9,762 nt of DNA from Planctomycetota bacterium. GTDB lineage: Bacteria > Planctomycetota > MHYJ01 > JACQXL01. Positions within the stretch are counted from its first letter, which is position 1, and each line of letters starts with the position of its first letter. The notes under the pieces are model-generated. The model was not told the DNA's origin. It was given only the letters and a program-made list of their open reading frames with translations, and searched no databases. Positions 1-5,485 of this stretch are shown in pieces. A program made the position numbers and the translations under genes. The stretch spans positions 1-9,762 of the forward strand of contig JASEHY010000042.1 in assembly GCA_030018555.1 (NCBI GenBank), written 5' to 3'.

Positions 1-108
1 GCCCGCCTCGCCGCCGCCCCGAAGGGCGAGCCTCCCGCCCACCAGGGCGAGGTTCGCCACAGGCGACGCCAAAGGCGGGAGGCGGAGCGGGCGCCCCTTT
101 GGGGCGGC
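1..108. repeat. GC-rich nested palindromic block
   Basis: This stretch is far more GC-rich than the genes that follow and is packed with inverted repeats. The sequence cctcccgcc (31-39) pairs with ggcgggagg (74-82), gccgcccc (13-20) with ggggcggc (101-108), and gcccgc (1-6) with gcgggc (87-92). Local hairpins are gcccc-ttt-ggggc (93-105) and tcgcc-aca-ggcga (54-66). No convincing coding region overlaps it. It looks like an intergenic REP- or MITE-like element that may continue beyond the left edge. The composition contrast suggests an inserted repeat, not a decayed gene. No U-tract follows, so it is not a standard intrinsic terminator. Confidence 0.6.
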
Positions 109-190
109 TGACCCTCTCCCCCACTACCCCTGACCTGAAAACTAACTCGGTGTGACCCACCGAATTTTTTATCCCAAAAATCCATCTGTT

Positions 191-224
191 ATTCGTGTGA
201 TTCGTCATATTCGCCATTATTCGT
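191..224 (+). repeat. 9-nt periodic attcg tandem repeat
   Basis: The motif attcg(t/c) recurs at 191, 200, 209 and 219, a period of 9, 9 and 10 nt, within an AT-rich leader upstream of the pseudouridine synthase gene. It is a short degenerate minisatellite. The interval 109-190 between it and the GC-rich block shows nothing I can assign. The open frame running through the repeat from position 152 lacks similarity to the start of the protein family, so I treat the region as noncoding. Confidence 0.5.
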
Positions 225-271
225 GTTTAATTTTATTGACCTTGTTAGAGATAAGATATATGAGAAAGACA

Positions 272-1018
272 ATGACTAACATTCGTCTGCATAAATTCTT
301 AGCCCATTGCGGTGTTGCCTCGCGCAGGCATAGCGAGGAACTAATCAGTGCCGGTAAAATCATCGTAAATAACCAGTGCATCAGAGAACAAGGATTTCTC
401 ATTGACCCCCAAAAAGATAAGGTTTATTACAACGGCAAACTACTCAAGATTCCTCAAGAGAAGGTTTATTTTATCGTAAATAAACCCAAAGGATATGTCT
501 GCACGAATGCAAGTTACAATGAGCCGAGAGTAATAGACCTGATTAAAACACACCACCGACTTTATACCATAGGCAGATTGGACAAGGATTCTGAAGGGCT
601 GATAATTGTTACCAACGACGGCGAATTATGTCAGAAAGTAAGCCATCCGTCTTTTCAGGTTCCTAAAACCTATTTTGTTGTGGTAAGAGGATATGTTGAT
701 GGTCCGGTCTTTGAGCGGATTCAAAAAGGTATCTGGCTCTCTGAAGGCAAACTCTCCCGCAGTAAAATAAGGATAGTAAAAAGGGATAGAGAACAAACAA
801 CTCTCTTGATTACCCTTAAAGAAGGCAAGAAACGAGAAGTCCGACGTATCTTTGCCAGATTCTCATATCCTGTAAAATACTTAAAAAGAATTCAGATAGG
901 CAACCTGCATCTGGGCAATCTCAGAGCCGGAGAATATCGGCAGATATCCTGTGGGGAATTAAGTGATAAACTATTCCCTCTGGATAGTTCAAGAGAGTCA
1001 ATGGTTCAAGAGGTTTAA
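272..1018 (+). CDS. rluB: rRNA pseudouridine synthase, RsuA/RluB family
   Basis: The 248-residue protein isomerises specific uridines in ribosomal RNA to pseudouridine in the cytoplasm. An N-terminal S4 RNA-binding domain (about residues 4-50, LHKFLAHCGVASRR) precedes the catalytic domain. KPKG is at 71-74 and the signature GRLDKDSEGL at 101-110 contains the catalytic aspartate D104. The C-terminal part has the family's EGKKREVRR segment. Length fits the family. The start at 272 is chosen because homologues have only a few residues before the S4 domain and GAGAAAG lies just upstream. ATG 260 is an alternative adding four residues, and extension to 152 is unlikely. The last codons (SSRESMVQEV) run into a 9-nt repeat tract and may have been altered by it. 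RsuA, RluB and RluE/RluF cannot be separated by eye, so the symbol is provisional. Confidence 0.85.
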   Translation: MTNIRLHKFLAHCGVASRRHSEELISAGKIIVNNQCIREQGFLIDPQKDKVYYNGKLLKIPQEKVYFIVNKPKGYVCTNASYNEPRVIDLIKTHHRLYTIGRLDKDSEGLIIVTNDGELCQKVSHPSFQVPKTYFVVVRGYVDGPVFERIQKGIWLSEGKLSRSKIRIVKRDREQTTLLITLKEGKKREVRRIFARFSYPVKYLKRIQIGNLHLGNLRAGEYRQISCGELSDKLFPLDSSRESMVQEV

Positions 1019-1090
1019 GGGTTCAAGAGGGTCAAGTGGATGAACTCCTTGAACTCCTTGAACCCCTTGAACCCCTTGAACTTTTTGAAC
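987..1090. repeat. 9-nt tandem repeats in opposite orientations (imperfect hairpin)
   Basis: The left half carries degenerate gttcaagag units (starting at 987, 1004 and 1021, with diverged copies between). The right half carries the reverse-complement type: tgaactcct at 1041 and 1050, tgaacccct at 1059 and 1068, then tgaactttt at 1077 and a partial copy. The halves face each other around about 1037-1040 and can fold into a long imperfect hairpin. The tract covers the end of the pseudouridine synthase gene and the space before the prenyl synthase gene. Read in frame from ATG 1036, it would encode a low-complexity LLEPLE-type stretch. It could affect transcription or translation between the two genes, but no U-tract follows it. 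Confidence 0.65.
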
Positions 1091-1107
1091 TATTCTTGTT
1101 TAGAAAT

Positions 1108-2109
1108 ATGGAACATTATCTTGAGAGAAAGCGTAAATTAGTCAATCTGGCGCTTTATAAATATCTTACTCCAGTGTGCTTTCCCAAATCCCTGCACCAT
1201 GCGATGCGATATAGCGTTCTTAATGGTGGTAAACGACTGCGGGCGATACTGGCTCTGATGGTCGGAGAGGTTTTCACGACGCCCCCAGAGAGAATTATGC
1301 CCTATGCCTGTGCTTTAGAGATAGTGCATTCTTATTCTTTAGTGCATGATGATTTACCTGCAATGGATGATGATGATTTTCGTCGTGGTAAGCCCACCTG
1401 TCATAAAGTGTTTGGGGAAGCGATGGCTATCTTATCCGGGGATGCGCTTCTGACCCGCGCCTTTCAGATAATCGCAGAGAAAATTACCAATAAGGCAATA
1501 GCACCTAAATTGATAAGTGAATTGTCCCGTGCCATCGGCTCCCTCGGTATGGTCGGAGGTCAGGTGCTGGATATTCAGAATACAAGTTACGCACGACGCC
1601 CCGGTGTCATTCCCGCGCAAGCGGGAATCCAGAGTAACTGTGGGAATGTGGATTCCTGCTTTCGCAGGAATGACAAGGCGGATAGAAGGAAACTTTTCCC
1701 AATACATCGGGATACCGCTCCGCGCCTACTTGCCACATTACTACATCAGATACACCTTCGCAAGACCGCGGCATTGATTACCGCCTCTGTCCGCGGGGCA
1801 GGACTAATCTCAAATGCGTCAGAGAGACAGTTATCTTCTCTTACTTCTTACGCTAAAAACCTCGGGCTTTCCTTTCAGATAATTGATGATATTTTGGATG
1901 TTAAGGGCTCAATAAAACATCTGGGCAAAACCCCAGGCAAGGATGCTAAATATAACAAGTTAACTTATCCATCATTAAAAGGATTAGAGGAATCACATAG
2001 AGAGGCAAAACGGTTAGTAGAAGTCGCAAAGAAGTCATTGGAGATTTTCGGAGAGCAGGCGGAGCGACTGAAGCAATTTGCGGATTATTTATTAGTAAGG
2101 CAGAAATAA
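1108..2109 (+). CDS. ispA: Short-chain polyprenyl diphosphate synthase (IspA/FPP-GGPP synthase type) with in-frame repeat insertion
   Basis: This enzyme condenses isopentenyl diphosphate with allylic diphosphates to give farnesyl or geranylgeranyl diphosphate. With the start at 1108 it has 333 residues. GGKRLR precedes the first aspartate-rich motif DDLPAMD (81-87), then GGQVLD, KTAALI, and the second aspartate-rich motif DDILD (260-264) followed by GKTPGKDAKYNKLTYPSL. ATG 1108 is preferred over 1036 because family proteins begin with a helix like MEHYLERKRKLVN, and the 24 extra residues come from a 9-nt repeat. Family members are usually near 300 residues. The excess lies between GGQVLD and the IHLRKTAAL helix, where about 64 residues separate D and K instead of about 20 in E. 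coli IspA. A palindromic repeat at 1606-1674 explains part of it. Both catalytic motifs are intact, so the gene is probably functional. Product chain length cannot be told. dxs follows after one base. Confidence 0.88.
   Translation: MEHYLERKRKLVNLALYKYLTPVCFPKSLHHAMRYSVLNGGKRLRAILALMVGEVFTTPPERIMPYACALEIVHSYSLVHDDLPAMDDDDFRRGKPTCHKVFGEAMAILSGDALLTRAFQIIAEKITNKAIAPKLISELSRAIGSLGMVGGQVLDIQNTSYARRPGVIPAQAGIQSNCGNVDSCFRRNDKADRRKLFPIHRDTAPRLLATLLHQIHLRKTAALITASVRGAGLISNASERQLSSLTSYAKNLGLSFQIIDDILDVKGSIKHLGKTPGKDAKYNKLTYPSLKGLEESHREAKRLVEVAKKSLEIFGEQAERLKQFADYLLVRQK
1606..1674. repeat. Palindromic repeat inserted in frame within the ispA homologue
   Basis: The two outer arms (1606-1631 and 1649-1674) are inverted copies differing at 3 of 26 positions. 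Each arm is itself a hairpin: attcccgc-gcaa-gcgggaat (1609-1628) and attcctgc-tttc-gcaggaat (1652-1671). The 69 nt equal exactly 23 codons and contain no stop in the gene's frame, giving a peptide that starts VIPAQAGIQ and ends CFRRND. Repeats of this kind (GTCATTCCCGC...GCGGGAATGAC) are common dispersed palindromes in bacterial genomes, normally intergenic. Here it sits in a loop between two conserved helices. The flanking codons 1588-1605 and about 1675-1735 also lack family counterparts, so the original insertion may be larger than the recognisable palindrome. Confidence 0.85.
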
Positions 2110-2110
2110 T

Positions 2111-4066
2111 ATGGGTGAGAGCGTTCTTTCTTCTATCAACACTCCCTCTGACCTGAAGAAGTTGTCCGTAGAAAAACTTCCCCTATTAGCCGAAGAAATC
2201 CGTCAGAAGATTATAGAGATTACTTGTAAAAACGGCGGGCATCTGGGCAGTAATTTAGGGGCGGTTGAATTAACCATTGCACTGCATTATATCTTTGATT
2301 TCTCCCGTGACCGTCTTATCTGGGATGTGAGTCATCAATGTTACGCACATAAAATACTCACCGGCAGGAAAGACCGCTTTGATACCATTCGGCTCTATCA
2401 GGGCTTGAGCGGATTCACCAATCCTGAAGAAAGCCCCTATGATACTTTTATAGTGGGACACGCCGGCACCTCTATCTCTACCGCATTAGGCATTGCCACA
2501 GGCGATAGTTTTTCTAATAGGGAGCGCAAGGTTGTTTCGGTCTGCGGAGATGGTGCCTTAACCTGCGGGATGAACCTTGAGGCGCTCAATTACGCCGGCA
2601 TACTTAAAAAGAATCTTATCGTTGTTCTCAATGATAATAAGATGTCTATCTCTACTACGGTTGGGGCAATGGCAAACTATCTCACTAAATTAAGGACTTC
2701 ATATTTATATCAGGACTTGAAGAAAGATGTCTATAGTCTGCTCTCACACATCCCTAAAGGAATCGGGCATCAGATGGAAAGGGCTCTTGACCACATCCGT
2801 GCCGCCGCATTATCACCTCTGGGCGGAGCAATCTTTGAAGAACTCGGCTGGAGTTATTTCGGCCCTATTGATGGACATAATATCCGTGTTCTTTGTGATA
2901 ATTTCAGAACTATCTCGCAACTATCGGGACCACGACTTCTTCATATTGTTACTGAAAAAGGTTATGGCTCAGAAGATGCTTCATCCGACCCTTATAAAAT
3001 GCACGGCATCGGACCGCTTCCCGCTAAGGCGGGATGGGAAAGGAAAGATATTGCTGAACCCCTTAAAATAGCCGACGGTAAAATCTCTCAAGAGAAAAAG
3101 CCATCTATTAATTACACAGACATCTTTGCCGATAGCATCACTGAACTCGCCACTAAAGATGAAAGGATTGTAGGCATTACTGCGGCGATGCCTGATGGAA
3201 CTGGTTTAGTCAAACTACAGGAAAAATTCCCTCACCGTTATTTTGATGTCGGCATCTGTGAACAGCAGGCGGTTGGTTTTGCCTGCGGTATGGCAAAAGC
3301 AGGAATGAAACCTGTCTGTGCAATCTACTCCACCTTCCTGCAGAGAGCATTTGACCAGCTCTTCCACGAGATTGCCCTGCAGAAAATGCCGGTGGTATTT
3401 GTTCTTGACCGTGCAGGATTAGTTGGCGCTGATGGTCCAACACATCACGGTCTATATGATATTGCCTATTGCAGGGTATTCCCTGATTTTGTGTTAATGG
3501 CGCCCCGGGACGGCGAGGAATTAAAACAGCTGCTTTTGTTCGCGGTCAATCACCCGAAACCCTGTTTTATTCGCTACCCCAGAACAGTTGTGCCAGAGCC
3601 AATTATTGCGAAAGAAGAACCCAAGCCACAGATTTCACAGATTATAGAAGGCAGAGCCGAAATATTACGAAAGGGAAAAGACGGTGCTTTATTGGGCTAT
3701 GGCTCTATGGTCTATCCCGCATACTTTGCGGCTGAAGAACTCCATCAGGAGGGAATAGACCTTACCGTTGTAAATGCCAGATTTGCCAAACCGCTTGATA
3801 AAGAACTTGTCGGCAGTCTCCTTCAAGAATCACCATTTATCATTACATTAGAAGAGCATAGCATTATTGGAGGTTTCGGTTCAGCGGTTTTAGAATTTGC
3901 TAATCAATCTGACCAGACGAGAAAGAATACAGGCAAAATCATTTCTTTAGCCGTACCTGACAGGTTTATAGAACACGGACCACGGGATAAATTATTAGAA
4001 TCTCTGGGGCTTGATAAAGCTGGTATTATCAATACGGTGAGGAAAATGCATTACAAGAAAGTATAA
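2111..4066 (+). CDS. dxs: 1-deoxy-D-xylulose-5-phosphate synthase
   Basis: Dxs joins pyruvate and glyceraldehyde 3-phosphate to form DXP, the first step of the MEP isoprenoid pathway, and uses thiamine diphosphate and Mg2+. The 651-residue protein shows GGHLGSNLG (42-50), WDVSHQ with H75, VGHAGTSIS (115-123), the cofactor motif GDGA (146-149) through LNDN (173-176) and MSIS, and the second-domain EQQ with catalytic-type E384. FQ-type residues around 409-418, DGPTHHG (441-447) and a C-terminal transketolase domain (IIGGFGSA) follow. Length is slightly above the usual 620-640. The linker between the first two domains holds extra sequence (about 303-330), part of which may be a small palindrome. 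ATG 2111 lies one base after the prenyl synthase stop, and aagg upstream can serve as ribosome site, which suggests translational coupling. Identification is secure. Confidence 0.97.
   Translation: MGESVLSSINTPSDLKKLSVEKLPLLAEEIRQKIIEITCKNGGHLGSNLGAVELTIALHYIFDFSRDRLIWDVSHQCYAHKILTGRKDRFDTIRLYQGLSGFTNPEESPYDTFIVGHAGTSISTALGIATGDSFSNRERKVVSVCGDGALTCGMNLEALNYAGILKKNLIVVLNDNKMSISTTVGAMANYLTKLRTSYLYQDLKKDVYSLLSHIPKGIGHQMERALDHIRAAALSPLGGAIFEELGWSYFGPIDGHNIRVLCDNFRTISQLSGPRLLHIVTEKGYGSEDASSDPYKMHGIGPLPAKAGWERKDIAEPLKIADGKISQEKKPSINYTDIFADSITELATKDERIVGITAAMPDGTGLVKLQEKFPHRYFDVGICEQQAVGFACGMAKAGMKPVCAIYSTFLQRAFDQLFHEIALQKMPVVFVLDRAGLVGADGPTHHGLYDIAYCRVFPDFVLMAPRDGEELKQLLLFAVNHPKPCFIRYPRTVVPEPIIAKEEPKPQISQIIEGRAEILRKGKDGALLGYGSMVYPAYFAAEELHQEGIDLTVVNARFAKPLDKELVGSLLQESPFIITLEEHSIIGGFGSAVLEFANQSDQTRKNTGKIISLAVPDRFIEHGPRDKLLESLGLDKAGIINTVRKMHYKKV
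3019..3034. repeat. Small GC palindrome in the Dxs linker
   Basis: The hairpin tcccgc-taag-gcggga lies in the part of dxs that codes for the variable linker between the TPP-binding and pyrimidine domains. It encodes LPAKAGWE, which resembles the VIPAQAGIQ peptide from the palindrome in the ispA homologue. It may be a half-copy or relative of that repeat. At this length chance similarity is possible, so the call is tentative. Confidence 0.35.
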
Positions 4067-4073
4067 ACACCGT

Positions 4074-4228
4074 ATTCACCGCAGAGACGCGGAGAACGCA
4101 GAGACAACCCCCTTATTCCCCCTTTGCCCGTTCCGTCCCGAAAGCGTTCGGGACGTCAGGGTTCGTAGAGTTAAGGGGGATTAAAGGGGGTTGTTGTTTT
4201 CTACGACCTCTGCGCCTCTGCGGTGAAT
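4074..4228. repeat. Nested three-layer inverted-repeat element
   Basis: Three palindromes lie inside each other in the gap between dxs and tRNA-Ser. The outer arms are attcaccgcagag (4074-4086) and its exact complement ctctgcggtgaat (4216-4228), with further similarity inward (acgcggagaacgcagag against the complement of ctacgacctctgcgc). The middle arms are caaccccc-ttatt-ccccctt (4105-4124) and their near-perfect complement (4173-4193). The centre is cgtcccgaa-agcg-ttcgggacg (4134-4155). No plausible gene lies here. The outer caccgcagagacgc type is a familiar dispersed intergenic repeat. The T-rich ttgttgtttt (4191-4200) after the middle stem could give some termination downstream of dxs, but this is inference. 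The structure looks like repeats inserted into repeats. Confidence 0.75.
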
Positions 4229-4232
4229 TTTC

Positions 4233-4261
4233 TTGACGGGGAATAAGATTAGAGTTAAGAT
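4233..4261 (+). promoter_or_regulatory. Sigma70-like promoter for tRNA-Ser and possibly the cobalamin operon
   Basis: TTGACG (4233-4238) matches the -35 consensus at 5 of 6 positions. It is followed by a 17-nt spacer and TAAGAT (4256-4261), which matches the -10 consensus at 4 of 6. Transcription would begin around 4267-4269, just ahead of the tRNA at 4273. It lies immediately after the nested palindrome. No cobalamin riboswitch separates it from cobC, so read-through from this promoter may drive the cobalamin genes. Confidence 0.5.
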
Positions 4262-4272
4262 TATTGCTCTTC

Positions 4273-4359
4273 GGAGAGGTGGCTGAGTGGTTGAAAGCGG
4301 CGGTCTTGAAAACCGTTGTCCTGCTTGCGGGACCGGGGGTTCGAATCCCTCCCTCTCCG
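4273..4359 (+). tRNA. tRNA-Ser (anticodon UGA)
   Basis: This is an 87-nt class II tRNA. The acceptor stem is ggagagg (4273-4279) with cctctcc (4352-4358) and discriminator g4359. The anticodon stem gcggt/accgt (4300-4304 and 4312-4316) encloses the loop cttgaaa with anticodon TGA at 4307-4309. The long variable arm gtcctg-cttg-cgggac (4318-4333) is typical of serine tRNAs. The T-arm has the loop ttcgaat (4340-4346). The 3' CCA is not encoded, so it must be added after transcription. It reads UCN serine codons. The gene lies 34 nt before cobC and on the same strand. Confidence 0.97.
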
Positions 4360-4366
4360 TTTTAGT

Positions 4367-4389
4367 GCAAGACAGGATTGCCCTTTTTT
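4367..4389 (+). terminator. Weak possible terminator after tRNA-Ser
   Basis: A short stem (gcaa 4368-4371 with ttgc 4379-4382) is followed after one C by a T-run at 4384-4389. The stem has only about four pairs, so termination would be partial at best. If it works it would reduce read-through from the tRNA into the cobalamin genes. Confidence 0.2.
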
Positions 4390-4393
4390 AGAT

Positions 4394-4969
4394 ATGAAAC
4401 TTATTCTCATCCGTCACTGCGAAACTGATTATACCATAAAGAAACGTTATTGCGGTTCTATTAATCCTCCCTTAAACAAGTATGGTATCAAACAGGCGCA
4501 CAGACTCAAGAGACTCCTCAATAGACAGAAAATAGATATTGCCTGTACCAGTCCCCTCAAAAGAACACTCCAAACTGCCAGAATAATATTTAAGGACAAA
4601 CCTGTAAAGATGTGTAAGGAGCCATTACTAAGAGAGTCTCATTTAGGTAAATGGGAAGGATTAACACTGGAGGAAGTAAAACAACGGTTTCCTGAAGATG
4701 TGAAAAAATGGTATGCCGACCCTCTGAACTACGGTGCAACCCGAGGAGAAACACCTGTTATTCTCCAACGGCGGGTGAAGAGATTCCTGAAGAAACTCAT
4801 TCTTTTCTGCAAACAGAATCCCTGTGTCAAAATAGTGGCTATTGTTACTCATAGCGGGCCATTCAGAATCATCATTGGTGAGATGAATGGTAACGGCTTG
4901 CAGGATTTCTGGAAATTAGCACCTAAAACAGGAGAATATAAGGTGATGACTTTATGCCCAAGAAACTAA
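4394..4969 (+). CDS. cobC: Histidine phosphatase, probable alpha-ribazole-5'-phosphate phosphatase (CobC-like)
   Basis: The 191-residue protein belongs to the phosphoglycerate mutase-like histidine phosphatase superfamily. In cobalamin assembly such an enzyme removes the 5' phosphate from alpha-ribazole phosphate or from adenosylcobalamin phosphate. The N-terminal motif is LIRHCETDY (5-13) with the phosphate-accepting H8 and R7, then TSPLKRTLQTA with R57, E81 in LLRESHLGKWEG, and the second histidine H153 in VTHSG. The usual RHG is RHC here (C9), and VSHG is VTHS. Substrate specificity is inferred from the location: the gene overlaps cobU by 16 nt and cobT and cobS follow. ATG 4394 is the start, since an in-frame ATG at 4316 is inside the tRNA. 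Another phosphatase role is possible but less likely in this operon. Confidence 0.82.
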   Translation: MKLILIRHCETDYTIKKRYCGSINPPLNKYGIKQAHRLKRLLNRQKIDIACTSPLKRTLQTARIIFKDKPVKMCKEPLLRESHLGKWEGLTLEEVKQRFPEDVKKWYADPLNYGATRGETPVILQRRVKRFLKKLILFCKQNPCVKIVAIVTHSGPFRIIIGEMNGNGLQDFWKLAPKTGEYKVMTLCPRN

Positions 4970-5478
4970 TCCTGATTACTGGCGGTTGTCGTAGCGGAAA
5001 GAGTCAATATGCGATAGAATTGGCTAAGAAACTGCATAAAAAGACCACGGTCTATTTAGCCACGATGACCTTCAAGGATGCGGAGATGCAAGAACGGATT
5101 AAAGCCCATCAGCAATCAAGACCTCAAGAGTGGCAGACCGTTGAGGAAGGCAGGGATATTGATACGGTTCTGATGAACCTTAAGGGGTTATCTGAAGTAG
5201 TTCTGATTGATTGTTTTACCTCGCTTGCTTCCAATCTGCTCTTGGAATTACAGGAGCAGGATAAGGTGCTTGGGCGGATTGAAAGTCTGCTCAAGGTCAT
5301 CGCTGATTCTGATTTGACTGTAATAGCAGTAACCAATGAGGTTGGTGCTGGGATTGTGCCTGATAATAAATTGGGGAGAGTTTTCAGAGATGTTGCGGGC
5401 TGTGTCAATCAGTTAGTAGCACAAGCAGCCGATGAGGTATATCTGATGGTGGCTGGAATTCCGGTGAAGATAAAGTGA
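4954..5478 (+). CDS. cobU: Adenosylcobinamide kinase / adenosylcobinamide-phosphate guanylyltransferase
   Basis: CobU phosphorylates adenosylcobinamide and then transfers GMP to it, giving AdoCbi-GDP for the CobS reaction. The 174-residue length is normal. The P-loop GGCRSGKS is at 10-17. AHQQSRPQEW (51-60) holds H52, which aligns with the guanylylated histidine of Salmonella CobU (HHKDGRPAHW). IDCFTSLASNLL (85-96) and VTNEVGAGIVPDNKLGRVFRD are further family motifs, the latter in the C-terminal half. The consensus P-loop has Ala where C12 stands. The start overlaps the end of cobC, with aaggtgatg upstream as possible ribosome site, so the two genes are probably translationally coupled. cobT begins 7 nt after the stop. 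Confidence 0.95.
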   Translation: MPKKLILITGGCRSGKSQYAIELAKKLHKKTTVYLATMTFKDAEMQERIKAHQQSRPQEWQTVEEGRDIDTVLMNLKGLSEVVLIDCFTSLASNLLLELQEQDKVLGRIESLLKVIADSDLTVIAVTNEVGAGIVPDNKLGRVFRDVAGCVNQLVAQAADEVYLMVAGIPVKIK

Positions 5479-5485
5479 GAAATAG

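Noticed and set aside
987..1090. CRISPR array
   Set aside because: The units are 9 nt without spacers and face in opposite directions, so this is a minisatellite and not a CRISPR.
1036..1107. ATG 1036 as start of the prenyl synthase
   Set aside because: The extra 24 residues are translated from a 9-nt tandem repeat, have no counterpart in the family, and ATG 1108 begins at the usual N-terminal helix.
1588..1761. Frameshifted or broken ispA pseudogene
   Set aside because: The same frame runs through the insertion and continues into intact KTAALI, DDILD and C-terminal motifs, so there is no sign of disruption.
1432..1777. Open frames on both strands across the palindrome in the ispA homologue
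   Set aside because: They encode the stereotyped peptides produced by reading this repeat in other frames and have no family similarity. The conserved prenyl synthase frame explains the region.
4316..4393. Extended N-terminus for the CobC-like protein from ATG 4316
   Set aside because: It would begin inside tRNA-Ser. Family proteins start with MKLILIRH, which is exactly at 4394.
4067..4393. Cobalamin riboswitch upstream of the cobalamin operon
   Set aside because: I found no B12-box-like sequence or the expected multi-stem leader. The space is filled by the nested palindrome, a promoter and a tRNA. A covariance-model search would be decisive.
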